DNA of 64,000 bases from Oleiphilus messinensis (GCF_002162375.1 NZ_CP021425.1:4791001-4855000); one strand, 5' to 3'; counted from the stretch's first letter, positions 18,140 to 26,997 are shown. The notes: generated by a model not told the origin, from the sequence alone. Made by a program: numbers and translations.

Positions 18140-18556
18140 CTAATAGGTCATACAAGCCGCGTTGAGAATACCGACAGCGATCGAAAACCCGCCCAGAACA
18201 ATTCCCGCAGACTTTTCGTTCTCGGTGATGCGCTGAACAATCTTGGGCATAAAAACAAACCGGATAATGGCAAATGCGAGAAGCTGGGCAATTAACGCTA
18301 CCGCTGCCCAAATCCAGAAATCAATCAGCGATGCTGAATTTGCGGCTGCACTTCCCAGCGCGACAGAAAAGCCGAGGACAGCGCCCACCATGCCCAGTGC
18401 TGCCGCTTCATTTTTTTCCTCTTTAACCAACTTCCACTCATCGTGAGGCGTAACCAGTGTGTACAAAATCTTGAACAACATTAAGAGTATCAGGGAGGAA
18501 ACGAAATAAATTGCAAAATTCCCCAACCCCAATAAAGAGTGCATTACCGCATCCAT
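18140..18556 (-). CDS. DUF350 membrane protein (YjfL family)
   Basis: A 138-residue protein with four predicted membrane helices arranged as two similar halves, typical of DUF350: FAIYFVSSLILLMLFKILYTLVT, a loop HDEWKLVKEEKNEAAALGM, then three more helices rich in small residues. AGGAG lies six bases before the ATG. The gene lies between the DUF2491 and DUF1190 genes as in the E. coli yjfK-yjfL-yjfM order. Its biochemical role is unknown. Confidence 0.88.
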   Translation of the reverse strand: MDAVMHSLLGLGNFAIYFVSSLILLMLFKILYTLVTPHDEWKLVKEEKNEAAALGMVGAVLGFSVALGSAAANSASLIDFWIWAAVALIAQLLAFAIIRFVFMPKIVQRITENEKSAGIVLGGFSIAVGILNAACMTY

Positions 18557-18701
18557 GAATAACTCCTGTTTTTATAAATCTAACGTTTAAAACCAATGAT
18601 ATTGAATAGCTGTAAACGACGATACCTTCAGACAGCCCGCAACAACAGTCAGTCGAAAAAGTACGATTCAGATTCAGCCAAGTGATCAGGGTGTGTTGAC
18701 C

Positions 18702-19346
18702 CTAAGCAACGAATGACAGGTCTGCCGATTTCAGATTTATACCTGTCGATATGACGAGGAAACGATCAGGCCGGTAATCGACAATTTTTTCCTCGGCACT
18801 GACCAGTACAAATTCGGTCAAATACTCATCAACCTGCCTTTCATAAAGCATCACAAATTGATCTGTTTCAGCCGAACTTTGTTCAGAGGTGTAGGTTCTT
18901 TCAGTCATGGCAACGGGTGGTGACTCTGCTCCCGCGCCCCCCCAAACTCGATGGTAAACATTCCCCTCCAGTTCCCAGGTTTCCTGGCTCACGACATGCT
19001 TTAAAACATTGTCCCAGTCTGCATCGGAACCTACTGTTCTGGTTTCATAAAAATACCAAAGCTTCACATCTTCAATATTTGCTTCAGTCGTTCCACCATT
19101 CAGCAAAACCTGAATAAAACCGTCATCATCTGTGTAAAAACGCAAAAGCTTACTGTTTTGATCCAGCTTAACCTCACCTACAGCCTGTATCATCTGGGTA
19201 CGTGCGGCCCCTTCAAATACGACTGAAGGCTCAACCAGCTTGAGCATCACATCATCAAGCTCTACGACACCGTTCAAGCGCAGGCCGATAATTTCCGGTA
19301 CTGTTGAACCTGACTTGGTTTCTTTTTTTGTCCAACGACTAAACAT
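18702..19346 (-). CDS. DUF2491 protein (YjfK family)
   Basis: About 214 residues, soluble, beta-rich, with the stretch IIGLRLNGVVELDD near the start and WDNVLKHVVSQETWELEGNVYHRVW in the middle, as in YjfK. I take the ATG at 19346, which overlaps the end of the potassium channel gene by eight bases with GGAG eight bases upstream; the longer frame start at 19382 lacks this support. The overlap shows that channel and DUF2491 protein are produced together. Function unknown. Confidence 0.85.
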   Translation of the reverse strand: MFSRWTKKETKSGSTVPEIIGLRLNGVVELDDVMLKLVEPSVVFEGAARTQMIQAVGEVKLDQNSKLLRFYTDDDGFIQVLLNGGTTEANIEDVKLWYFYETRTVGSDADWDNVLKHVVSQETWELEGNVYHRVWGGAGAESPPVAMTERTYTSEQSSAETDQFVMLYERQVDEYLTEFVLVSAEEKIVDYRPDRFLVISTGINLKSADLSFVA

Positions 19347-20382
19347 GTGATGAGCTCCATTTAATCCCGTCAATTCGTTCATCCGCGATATAATAGAGCA
19401 CCGTGCCAGGTGTGATCCGTGTATCGTTTGGCGGATTCACCTGAATTTTACCTTTGGCAGCAGAAATAGCAATGAGGGTTGCTTCGTACGTTTCTTTGAG
19501 CCAGACAAAAAGTGCTTGTGCGCTAATATCTTTCTCGCCGCAATAACGCAGCGAATATTGCGTCATCCCCTGCTCGACATTGAGCAACTCATGATGCAAT
19601 AAACTCGATCCGGGATCCATCGCTGCTTTTACCAGCATTTCCAAATCAACAGACGGCGTACATTCAATATTGGGGCAATGAATTTTAAGCAGGTCACTCA
19701 AACTTTCATCCTTGAAGTACGCAATCATGTGGGCCTCTGGATTCCGGCTCTTGCAATACAGTGCGGCCGTCATGGTCACATCATCAGCAGGCGTATCGAT
19801 AATCACAACAGAGGCTCGCTCCAAACCCGCGCGCGCCATATCCGGCTCGGAATTGTAGCTTTCAACCTTCACAAAGCCAATTTGCTCTGGCAACGGGTTC
19901 TCGATGTCAGACTTTGTGCATAAAACAATTGGCTTGGTTTCCCCTGCCCCCTGCTGCTCTCTCAACAACATACGAATCAGTTGCAGCGTTCGTTGCTCAT
20001 ACCAGCCGATGACCAGAATATGGTCTGCGATATCCAGTGTTTTCAATCCTCTGACCCCTTTTTTCCACTGCGTAGATGCCCAGGCAGCGACGCGCCCGAT
20101 CAACAATGCAAACAACCCCAAACCAAATGGTATGACAAAGAAGGACACAAACCATTTACCGACAAGCGTCGATGGCGATAAATCACCATACCCGACAGTA
20201 GATGCCGTAACGACCAGCCAATAGGGGAATTGTTCCAGTGACAACAAAGCATCTTCGCCTGCTGCCCAGAGTACTGCGTAGGTGAAACCAACATACAGTA
20301 GCAGGTACAGCGCCACACCGTACCATCGCAAATCCATAAAATTTTTAAGAATTAACCTTTTGATTTTCTGAATCAACACCAT
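19339..20382 (-). CDS. Two-helix potassium channel with RCK/TrkA-N domain
   Basis: A 347-residue channel of the KcsA/MthK kind. The first membrane helix covers roughly residues 20-42, the selectivity filter TVGYGD is at 62-67, and the inner helix is FFVIPFGLGLFALLIG. A cytoplasmic Rossmann-like RCK domain follows (DHILVIGWYEQRTLQLIRML), then a TrkA-C-like end. It conducts K+ across the inner membrane, gated by a ligand bound at the RCK domain. It is the first gene of the unit with DUF2491, DUF350, DUF1190 and the ATP-grasp gene, so ion flux and the putative ligase are probably parts of one membrane response. Confidence 0.9.
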   Translation of the reverse strand: MVLIQKIKRLILKNFMDLRWYGVALYLLLYVGFTYAVLWAAGEDALLSLEQFPYWLVVTASTVGYGDLSPSTLVGKWFVSFFVIPFGLGLFALLIGRVAAWASTQWKKGVRGLKTLDIADHILVIGWYEQRTLQLIRMLLREQQGAGETKPIVLCTKSDIENPLPEQIGFVKVESYNSEPDMARAGLERASVVIIDTPADDVTMTAALYCKSRNPEAHMIAYFKDESLSDLLKIHCPNIECTPSVDLEMLVKAAMDPGSSLLHHELLNVEQGMTQYSLRYCGEKDISAQALFVWLKETYEATLIAISAAKGKIQVNPPNDTRITPGTVLYYIADERIDGIKWSSSHV

Positions 20383-20474
20383 TCCATTTATCTCTGCTTC
20401 AGGCGCATCTCATCTATTTTACGGGCATACCGTATCTCTGCACGTAATTATAAAGGTATAGTGTGCTTGGGCCT

Positions 20475-21014
20475 TTACTGCAAGAGAGGGTTGAATCGCT
20501 TCAACAGCTTTACCAGGTACATAATTTTGATATCAGAAAGTTGTCGGTAGTCAAAATAAGGGCACACAATAACCCGATGGTCATCGTTAACCCAAAATTC
20601 CGGCGTCAACTGCTCGAAAGAAATACCCAACCCCAGAGATTCCGCCCATGTTCGCCCGGTAATAAGACGCACAGCCTGATTTGATTCAGCACAATTAAAG
20701 GTTTTGATCGTCGGCGCTGAAAACATCAGTGCCGTTCCGGATGCAGATTGCAAAAGCCGATGATCCCGCCAATCCTGCCAACATCGATAAGCAAGTGGAT
20801 TCAAAGAAAACATCAACTTTGCGTAGACATTGAATACTTTGCGCCAATGATTTCCCGTTTGCGCAACAATGGTATCTATTTCGCCAGAAGTAAATGGTCT
20901 GATTCCAATCGGCACCTCATATCCGGACACAGGGATTCGGTTGCCAATATGAACTGCCAAGGTGTAACGCACATCACCATAACCAGCAGCCTCAGGTGCC
21001 GTATTTTTGCTCAC
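20475..21014 (-). CDS. Conserved-looking hypothetical protein, 179 aa
   Basis: Starts at GTG 21014 with GAGG five bases upstream; a TTG one codon earlier is less likely. The protein is soluble with aromatic-rich segments (AKLMFSLNPLAYRCWQDWRDHRLLQS, TPEFWVNDDHRVIVCPYFDYRQL). No signal peptide. It is the third gene of a compact cassette with a 70-residue protein and a four-helix membrane protein. I do not recognise the family. Confidence 0.65.
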   Translation of the reverse strand: MSKNTAPEAAGYGDVRYTLAVHIGNRIPVSGYEVPIGIRPFTSGEIDTIVAQTGNHWRKVFNVYAKLMFSLNPLAYRCWQDWRDHRLLQSASGTALMFSAPTIKTFNCAESNQAVRLITGRTWAESLGLGISFEQLTPEFWVNDDHRVIVCPYFDYRQLSDIKIMYLVKLLKRFNPLLQ

Positions 21015-21062
21015 CAAAACCTCAACTTTTCAACTGTCCTCATTTTTCGGAGCCGCCCTCAA

Positions 21063-21500
21063 CTACCCCATCAATCCGCGACTTCCGGCATACATCAGGC
21101 CAGCAATGATAGCGAGACTACCCAATAGAAAAAAGTCGCTATAAAACCAGATACGACTCCACTGAGCATTCAACCATTGCGCCCTGTACCATTGCCAGGT
21201 AACTAGCAAGCGTATCAGCCAAATCCCCCCCGAAACGGAAAATAATATCAAGCTCGTTTGAATCCAGAAACTCGTCCAGGGAATGTGATAATAATCAAGC
21301 AGGCAGTTGCCAGACCAAGGTATTACGATTACGGCAGGAATAACGCAAACCAACTCCAGCAGAAGCAAGCGACTGGCAATCGATTTGAGGCCGCTTACAC
21401 CTTCCCGTCGTTGCACGGTTGTGACGCAAATTCCCCCATACAATCCGACCCAAACAAGCACCAATGGCGCGCTCCAGTGCACCAAGGTGCAGGCTAGCAT
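21063..21500 (-). CDS. Four-helix integral membrane protein of unknown function
   Basis: A 145-residue protein with four predicted membrane helices (around residues 5-27, 42-64, 77-100 and 120-142). His8 lies in the first helix, which is reminiscent of small haem-binding CopD/DUF2269-like proteins, but the match is weak. The ATG overlaps the stop of the upstream small gene by seven bases (ATGCTAG), so translation is coupled. Role unknown. Confidence 0.65.
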   Translation of the reverse strand: MLACTLVHWSAPLVLVWVGLYGGICVTTVQRREGVSGLKSIASRLLLLELVCVIPAVIVIPWSGNCLLDYYHIPWTSFWIQTSLILFSVSGGIWLIRLLVTWQWYRAQWLNAQWSRIWFYSDFFLLGSLAIIAGLMYAGSRGLMG

Positions 21501-21706
21501 TTTTTCTCTGCTGATGGATCACAATCGACAGCATCCGAAGTCTCATCAAGCAGGCTCGCTTTCAGCTGAGCCGCCGCACTGAAGTCGAATTCCGTTTCCT
21601 CCCCCAGTTGCTCCATATCATAGCGTATGCCACAACCGGCTTTAACCGTGCGAGCCGTATTCACACTTCCCCAATCCGGCAAATTCTCATCATCACTCTT
21701 TTTCAT
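21494..21706 (-). CDS. Small acidic protein, 70 aa
   Basis: An acidic protein, MKKSDDENLPDWGSVNTART then a single-Cys segment KAGCGIRYDME and a C-terminal Cys pair region ending VDCDPSAEKKC. GGAG lies eight bases before the ATG at 21706, and the seven-base overlap with the membrane-protein gene supports it as a real gene. I do not recognise it; three cysteines in a small acidic protein could bind a metal, which is a guess. Confidence 0.6.
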   Translation of the reverse strand: MKKSDDENLPDWGSVNTARTVKAGCGIRYDMEQLGEETEFDFSAAAQLKASLLDETSDAVDCDPSAEKKC

Positions 21707-21771
21707 AACCCACTCCGATTGAATCGATAAACAGCAGCATACCAAAAGGCCGTCCCCGGACACGCTCAAAT

Positions 21772-22659
21772 TTAAATAGACTCGAAAGTAAAATTCTGTG
21801 CCTCCCAGCCTATCATGATACGTTTGCGTTCCGCACCCCAGCGGTATTGATGAAATTCACCGTTGCTGCGAATCACCCTGTGGCAGGGAATCAGATACCC
21901 AATTTGATTCCGGGCAATTGCCCCCGCTACAGCGCGGGATGCCGAAGGCATGTTCAGCGAAGCCGCAACCTGCTGATAGCTGGACAGATTACCTTCCGGA
22001 ATACGGAGCAGAGCTTCCCAAACCTTCAACTGAAACGGGCTACCTTTAAGCAATAATTTCAGCGATGGCATTGCCTTGGCTTCGGAAATTTTCGACCCTG
22101 GAGCGGGAAATATAAGATCGGCATATGACGCAATATAAGAATCATCGTGACTGAAACGAGCTCGCGGCCACTCCGATACTAATTCGGCCTCGTGGAATTC
22201 TCGTTGCTCAAGCGAGTCCAAAAATGAGAGTTTACAGACACCTCGATCCGTTGTTGCAATCAGACACTCGCCAAAAGGAGAACTGAAATATCCGAATGTA
22301 ATCTTCAAACCGTCCCCCAAACGTTTATACTCGCCCGGCGTCATCCCCTCACAGGTCACCATAAGGTCGTGCAATCGACCTGTACCGCTCAATCCACAAG
22401 CAAGAGCAGAATCCAGAACGGGTAAAGACGCCAATCTTTTCTTGGCATACTCTTTCGTTAAAAACTTCAGATACTGTTTGGGCGACAATCCCACCCACTC
22501 GGAGAACAAACGCTGTAAATAGAATTCACTGTACCCCATGTAAGCGGCCAGATCGGATAATTTGGGCTGCCTCTGCTGGTGCCGAACAAAATACTCAATC
22601 GCGACAGCAACCAGATGATACTGCTGGGATGATGTACTGGATTCGGGTTCAGATAACAT
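21772..22659 (-). CDS. AraC-type HTH fused to O6-methylguanine-DNA methyltransferase (Ada-like)
   Basis: A 295-residue bifunctional protein. An AraC-like helix-turn-helix (LSDLAAYMGYSEFYLQRLFSEW, then SPKQYLK) is followed by a methyltransferase domain with the acceptor PCHRV, Cys near residue 259, and the recognition stretch SRAVAGAIARNQ. The Ada N-terminal zinc domain with the methyl-triester acceptor Cys is missing, so methylation sensing cannot follow the E. coli route. I prefer the ATG at 22659, nine bases after GGGAG, over the one at 22665. The suicide transfer of alkyl groups to the Cys is established for the family. Confidence 0.88.
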   Translation of the reverse strand: MLSEPESSTSSQQYHLVAVAIEYFVRHQQRQPKLSDLAAYMGYSEFYLQRLFSEWVGLSPKQYLKFLTKEYAKKRLASLPVLDSALACGLSGTGRLHDLMVTCEGMTPGEYKRLGDGLKITFGYFSSPFGECLIATTDRGVCKLSFLDSLEQREFHEAELVSEWPRARFSHDDSYIASYADLIFPAPGSKISEAKAMPSLKLLLKGSPFQLKVWEALLRIPEGNLSSYQQVAASLNMPSASRAVAGAIARNQIGYLIPCHRVIRSNGEFHQYRWGAERKRIMIGWEAQNFTFESI

Positions 22660-22886
22660 AAACATGCTCTCCCAGCGCTATTGCTTTAAGACGCACCGTG
22701 TTGAGCGGTAAACCTTTCATGGCTTCGGTCCTCGTTCCTGTATTGAACAAACCACGCCCCGCAGTCTTTGCTTGAACCTGTTTCAGATCCAACCAAGATT
22801 AAAAGATGGAGCATGAATACGCCCTGACAGCCTATTCAATTATCGCAGCAACGGCGACCCGAAACTTGCCCATCAACGATCATGCT

Positions 22887-24599
22887 CTACTGGGTTCGAT
22901 TAACACAGGCCAGAACCAAAGCCCAAAATTCAGAAAAGTCGTTTACAACCACGTCCGGTTTATGGGGGAAACGAGATGTTCCGGGAAATATTTTCTGCAA
23001 CCAGGGAAGATCCCATTGTGCACCATTGAAAAAAACACTGGTAATATTTGTCGCTTTCGAGGCGATGGTATCCGTTGTGCTATCTCCGACATACCAGACT
23101 GCGGGCGTATCTGCATAGCCCACACGCTCTATTGCTAATAACAATTGATCGGGATGGGGTTTTCGTTTCAGCGTGTCATCACCACACACGGCGGTATCAA
23201 ACAGGTGGGCCCAGCCGGTATCCTCCACAGCGGCGAGCTCATGTTCAAAGAACTCCCGGTCACGATTGGTAATGACCCCGACATGCAATCCCAAGCGCCG
23301 AATCCCCTCAAGCATCGCCCGGACCTGAGGTTCGAATGGCAATACCGTACCGAAATGATTACGGTAGTGATGATTAAACGCTTTATGGGCGATTTGCTTT
23401 GCTTCCTGATCCTCACCGAATAACACTTCAAAAATATCAGTGCGGGATATTTTTCGATCCGCTTTAATTTTGGGGTGTAGCTGCCGATAATTCTTAACGT
23501 GTTCGACCAGCTTCGCGTCTTCAGGTGATTTACTTTGCTCGGGTTTGATCAAGCGGTTCATCAGTCCCAAGGATTCGAGCTGCGGCAACATATCATCAAC
23601 GGCGTGATACATCGCATCCAATGTATCGACCAATGTCGCATGCCAGTCAAACAGAATCAGCTCGGGAGGAGTAAGTGTCGCGACAGCAGGATGCCAATCA
23701 GGCTCTACCCGCGGTGGGGGCGGCGCTCGTCGGGGAAAAGCCCGGGGTCTGCAGGCGTCCACGGCACATTGAAATCGGCCCGGCTCACGTTGATCCAACG
23801 CCATCAGCACATCGATGAGCTCTTCGAAACTGTCGACCACGGCAGCGGGTGCTTCAGGATTCTTTTCTTTTTCCGCAATAATCCGATCGATCCAGCGCTC
23901 TTCCCAATGGGCACCGTTGTAAAAAATTCGTGTCACCCCGGCATTAAACGCTGTGACCATATCGGTATGACTGTCGCCCACATACCAGACTCGCTCATCA
24001 CAAGGCACCCCTAATCGGGCAACGGCCTGATGAATAACGTCAGGATCAGGTTTGTATTCCTTCACATCATCCGCACAGACGGTTACGTCAAATAGCGATT
24101 GCCATCGTCCATCATCCACCAGTTGGATTTCCTGATCCAAAAACTCCCGACTACGATTGGTCGCCACACCGATTCTTAAACCGAGTTTTTTCAGGCAGCT
24201 TAAGTACTCAAACACCCCATCCTGGAAGGGCTTTACCTCCCCATAGTGCGAACGATAACAGCGGTTGTAGGCATGGTGGGCGGTGCGTTTTGCTTCAATA
24301 TCCTGGCCGAATATTGCATTAAAGATCTCAGTACGTGAGACCCGTCGTTCGGCCAGAATTTTCGGATGTAAACGCCTGAATATGCGAATATAGCGTACCA
24401 GTTTCGCATCGTCCTGAGTTCGACATTGCTCCTCGGCGATCAGGCGCCCAACTAAATCGAGACTCTCCAGCTGTGGCAGCATTTCTTCCATGGTCAGGTA
24501 CATCGCATCCAGCGTATCGACCAAAGTGCCATGCCAATCAAACAGTATGACATTGGGGAAAGTCAGCTCATTCACCAGATAAATGGGTTCTGAATTCAT
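22887..24599 (-). CDS. Tandem-duplicated HAD hydrolase with DWHxT motif I
   Basis: A 570-residue protein with two homologous HAD domains of about 270 residues joined by a Pro/Arg-rich linker (RAPPPPRV). In each, motif I reads FDWH(G/A)TLVDTLDAMY with the nucleophile Asp21 and Asp318, but the usual second Asp (D+2) is His. Motif II is ATNRSRE and ITNRDRE, the motif III Lys is in KPDP and KPHP, and the last acidic motif is VGDSHTDM and VGDSTTDT. Both domains therefore keep most of the catalytic set. Gene duplication and fusion is clear. Substrate unknown; the D+2 change argues for altered phosphoryl or C-P chemistry rather than plain phosphatase action. Confidence 0.88.
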   Translation of the reverse strand: MNSEPIYLVNELTFPNVILFDWHGTLVDTLDAMYLTMEEMLPQLESLDLVGRLIAEEQCRTQDDAKLVRYIRIFRRLHPKILAERRVSRTEIFNAIFGQDIEAKRTAHHAYNRCYRSHYGEVKPFQDGVFEYLSCLKKLGLRIGVATNRSREFLDQEIQLVDDGRWQSLFDVTVCADDVKEYKPDPDVIHQAVARLGVPCDERVWYVGDSHTDMVTAFNAGVTRIFYNGAHWEERWIDRIIAEKEKNPEAPAAVVDSFEELIDVLMALDQREPGRFQCAVDACRPRAFPRRAPPPPRVEPDWHPAVATLTPPELILFDWHATLVDTLDAMYHAVDDMLPQLESLGLMNRLIKPEQSKSPEDAKLVEHVKNYRQLHPKIKADRKISRTDIFEVLFGEDQEAKQIAHKAFNHHYRNHFGTVLPFEPQVRAMLEGIRRLGLHVGVITNRDREFFEHELAAVEDTGWAHLFDTAVCGDDTLKRKPHPDQLLLAIERVGYADTPAVWYVGDSTTDTIASKATNITSVFFNGAQWDLPWLQKIFPGTSRFPHKPDVVVNDFSEFWALVLACVNRTQ

Positions 24600-24767
24600 T
24601 GCCTACCCTCTTCAACAGTTTACGGTGATTTTCGACACAGGATTGAATTAAGTATAGACGCTAAGACACATGTCCCCTTTCCAGACCAATGAGACCTGGA
24701 CTTGGCGAGGCTCCAAACTGGTGTTAAGGTTGTGATCAGTTCTGTAGACGGATATAAAGGAAAGAAC

Positions 24768-25358
24768 ATGCAATGGCTAAAGCATAAACTCAAATCAAAA
24801 CTTGGTGTGCTGACACTCGCCCTAGGGACAGCCGCCTGCTCATCGACCTTAACGTTAACGGATGGCACTGGGCAAAACATGGTCGGTGCTCAGGGCATTG
24901 TCACACTGGTCAACCTTCATCCGGATACAGGTAGAGGGCTCCGACTTTCCGCAGTAAACTGGCAAATGCCGATGACCATTCCAATGTGCAGTGAGGTTGA
25001 GATCCAAGAGGTCACTAAAAAAGTTGCCACGATACGGGTTAAAGAGACAGGCATAACGCACCTTTACTACTACCACAAAGCAGCCAATGAGCCCTTCGAC
25101 CAGCACCTGAAACGATACTTCGGCTACCAATGCGATAAAGCAAAAGTCGCAAAACTAAGCAAAATTGACAAAAAGGGAATTAAAGATGGCAAACCCTATG
25201 TCGGCATGAGTAAGCAAGGCATTATTTACGCAATGGGCTATCCACCACCGCACCAGACATCTTCAACTGATCTCGACACGTGGAAGTACTGGAAAAACCG
25301 GTTCGATACCCTGCTTATCCAGTTTGAAAAAGGCAAAGTCACGCAAATTATCGACTAA
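24768..25358 (+). CDS. Lipoprotein with BamE/SmpA-like C-terminal region
   Basis: A 196-residue predicted outer-membrane lipoprotein. The ATG at 24768 follows AAAGGAAAG and the signal ends at LTLALGTAAC|SS. The first half is a beta-rich domain with YYYHKA; the C-terminal segment GKPYVGMSKQGIIYAMGYPP, then DTWKYWKNRFDTLLIQFEKGKV, resembles the BamE/OmlA fold (G-M-x-K-x-x-V/I...G-x-P...W-x-Y...F-x-x-G-x-V). The frame start at 24702 is too early. It is divergent from the HAD gene. It may help envelope assembly, which is inference; it is not the bamE orthologue by length. Confidence 0.75.
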   Translation: MQWLKHKLKSKLGVLTLALGTAACSSTLTLTDGTGQNMVGAQGIVTLVNLHPDTGRGLRLSAVNWQMPMTIPMCSEVEIQEVTKKVATIRVKETGITHLYYYHKAANEPFDQHLKRYFGYQCDKAKVAKLSKIDKKGIKDGKPYVGMSKQGIIYAMGYPPPHQTSSTDLDTWKYWKNRFDTLLIQFEKGKVTQIID

Positions 25359-25466
25359 AACAGTAACAAGCGGTTCCTGTAAAACACAACCTGAAACAAT
25401 TTTCTCTACTGCGTGTTCAACAAGGGATCGCTTTCGAACCAGAACCGAAATTTTTTTGCGTGACAA

Positions 25467-26330
25467 TCAAAGCTTTCGAACGACAATATACCGGACGGGC
25501 ATGGCATCGGAATCCTGCAGCAGCTCAAAACCGAAAGCCCGGAACCATTCCAGGATCTCTTTTTTATGCCAAGCATCAACAAAAGGCTCATAAACGCGGT
25601 TGGCAAACCATTTGAAATAGACCCCTTCAACACCAAATTCAAACAACATACGTAACCATGAAGAGTACATCTGCTTAGGAGAAGGTTCTGTAATCGCGAT
25701 CAAGCCACCCGGCTTGAGAATTCGGTGGAACTCCTGAAGCGCAAGGTCTGCATATTTTGGCGGAATCTCATGAAGCAAAAAGGAAATGGCAATGCCATCA
25801 AAACGATTATCTGAAAATCCGGTATTCTCTGCCGTCCCCAGAATAAACGGGATATCCGGATGGGAAGCCGCTGCAAGTTTTAACAGGTAAGGAGAAGGAT
25901 CTATGCCCCAAACGTCAGCCCGGCCTTCCCGTTTGAGGGTAGCCGCCAAGGCACCATGACCACAGCCCACATCGAGAACACTGGCACAGGAATTCAGTTC
26001 ACGGGACACGCGAGTTCTCGCCTTTTTCATATGACCTAACATCACTCGATCAAACCAGATTGAGTAACCTTTGGTGAATTGCTCTGAGTAATAGCCATTT
26101 GGCAAATGATGAAACTCTTGCAGCATGTAATTCGGTACCCCATTTGCGCCAGGCATATCTTCCGGCAGGCGCACCCGTTGCCGAGACGAAAACAGGAGTT
26201 TAAATAATTTTTTACGATCCTGAGGGGTATTCAGCTGTAAAAGATCCGGCCATGCTTTAGGGAGGTTTATTCGACTCCAGTCAGGGACAACTGGATCAGC
26301 TGCAATTGACTCGATGTTCACTGATTCCAT
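25467..26330 (-). CDS. Class I SAM-dependent methyltransferase
   Basis: About 287 residues from the ATG at 26330 (MESVNIESI). The SAM-binding motif I is VLDVGCGHGALAATL near residue 129, followed by acidic GIDPSPYLLKLA and motif LKPGGLIAITEPSPKQMYS. The UbiE/Methyltransf_11 type core is complete, with an N-terminal helical extension. Substrate unknown; no quinone or lipid genes adjoin. The gene is convergent with the lipoprotein gene, 108 bases apart. Confidence 0.85.
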   Translation of the reverse strand: MESVNIESIAADPVVPDWSRINLPKAWPDLLQLNTPQDRKKLFKLLFSSRQRVRLPEDMPGANGVPNYMLQEFHHLPNGYYSEQFTKGYSIWFDRVMLGHMKKARTRVSRELNSCASVLDVGCGHGALAATLKREGRADVWGIDPSPYLLKLAAASHPDIPFILGTAENTGFSDNRFDGIAISFLLHEIPPKYADLALQEFHRILKPGGLIAITEPSPKQMYSSWLRMLFEFGVEGVYFKWFANRVYEPFVDAWHKKEILEWFRAFGFELLQDSDAMPVRYIVVRKL

Positions 26331-26441
26331 ATCGATATAGTTTCCAGGGAAGAATTGAGCGATTCCTAATTGAAAACAAAAAATTCGAGAGCGCAATAGA
26401 CTGAAAAGGCAGGGTAAAGGCTGAAATCAGCCAATAGTAAA

Positions 26442-26464
26442 AAACGAGGCTCAAGGCCTCGTTT
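26442..26464 (-). terminator. Terminator of the cold-shock gene
   Basis: A perfect nine-base stem (AAACGAGGC / GCCTCGTTT) with a five-base loop, followed on the minus strand by TTTTTT. It lies about 140 bases after the csp stop; the bases between hold no ORF. It also separates the unit from the methyltransferase gene. Confidence 0.85.
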
Positions 26465-26601
26465 AGGTAACGATATTCAACAGTTTAGCTCATTAGCCCT
26501 TACGACACCCGCACTCACCAAGCTCTTGCGCCATACGCCCTAGAGCAAAGCAAACTCGATCGAAAGCTGTTGCTAACCGCTACCGTATAAAATCTGAGAT
26601 G

Positions 26602-26811
26602 TTACAGAGCAACGATATTCTCAGCTTGAGGACCTTTTTGGCCTTGAGTAATTGTGAACTCAACTTTTTGACCTTCGGCCAAAGTTTTAAAACCAGTACC
26701 GGTGATTGCACTGAAGTGAGCGAAAACGTCTGGTCCATTTTCCTGTGAAATAAAACCAAAACCTTTGCTCTCGTTAAACCACTTAACGGTGCCAGTTACT
26801 GTATTAGACAT
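26602..26811 (-). CDS. CspA-family cold shock protein
   Basis: A 69-residue single cold-shock domain: [15 protein letters not shown] (RNP1 KGFGFI) and DVFAHF (RNP2), ending QAENIV. Binds single-stranded RNA and DNA as a chaperone against secondary structure. Upstream is a clear promoter and an untranslated leader of about 150 bases, as in cold-inducible csp genes whose leader RNA controls translation by temperature; downstream is a strong terminator, so it is a single-gene transcript. Whether it is cold-induced cannot be read from the sequence. Confidence 0.95.
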   Translation of the reverse strand: MSNTVTGTVKWFNESKGFGFISQENGPDVFAHFSAITGTGFKTLAEGQKVEFTITQGQKGPQAENIVAL

Positions 26812-26969
26812 AATAATATCCTATTAAACATGGGTAATAAGTGCCTTTCATATAAAAGACGTTAAAGCTGAGAAGTGGTGGGATTACTTATGAAAAACAG
26901 GACGAGGTACAACAAAGGAACTTCGTAGCGATGTAACATAAATACAAGCCGTACTTTCAAGCTCGTTTC

Positions 26970-26997
26970 ATATTACGCCACAGCCAGAATATGTCAA
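26970..26997 (-). promoter_or_regulatory. Promoter of the cold-shock gene
   Basis: On the minus strand a consensus TTGACA -35 (26992-26997) and a TAATAT -10 (26970-26975) are 16 bases apart. Transcription would start near 26963, giving a leader of about 150 bases before the ATG at 26811. Confidence 0.65.

Noticed and set aside
22666-22886. Possible gene between the Ada-like and HAD genes
   Set aside because: The plus-strand frame from 22806 runs antisense into the HAD gene and has no binding site; no other frame is convincing.
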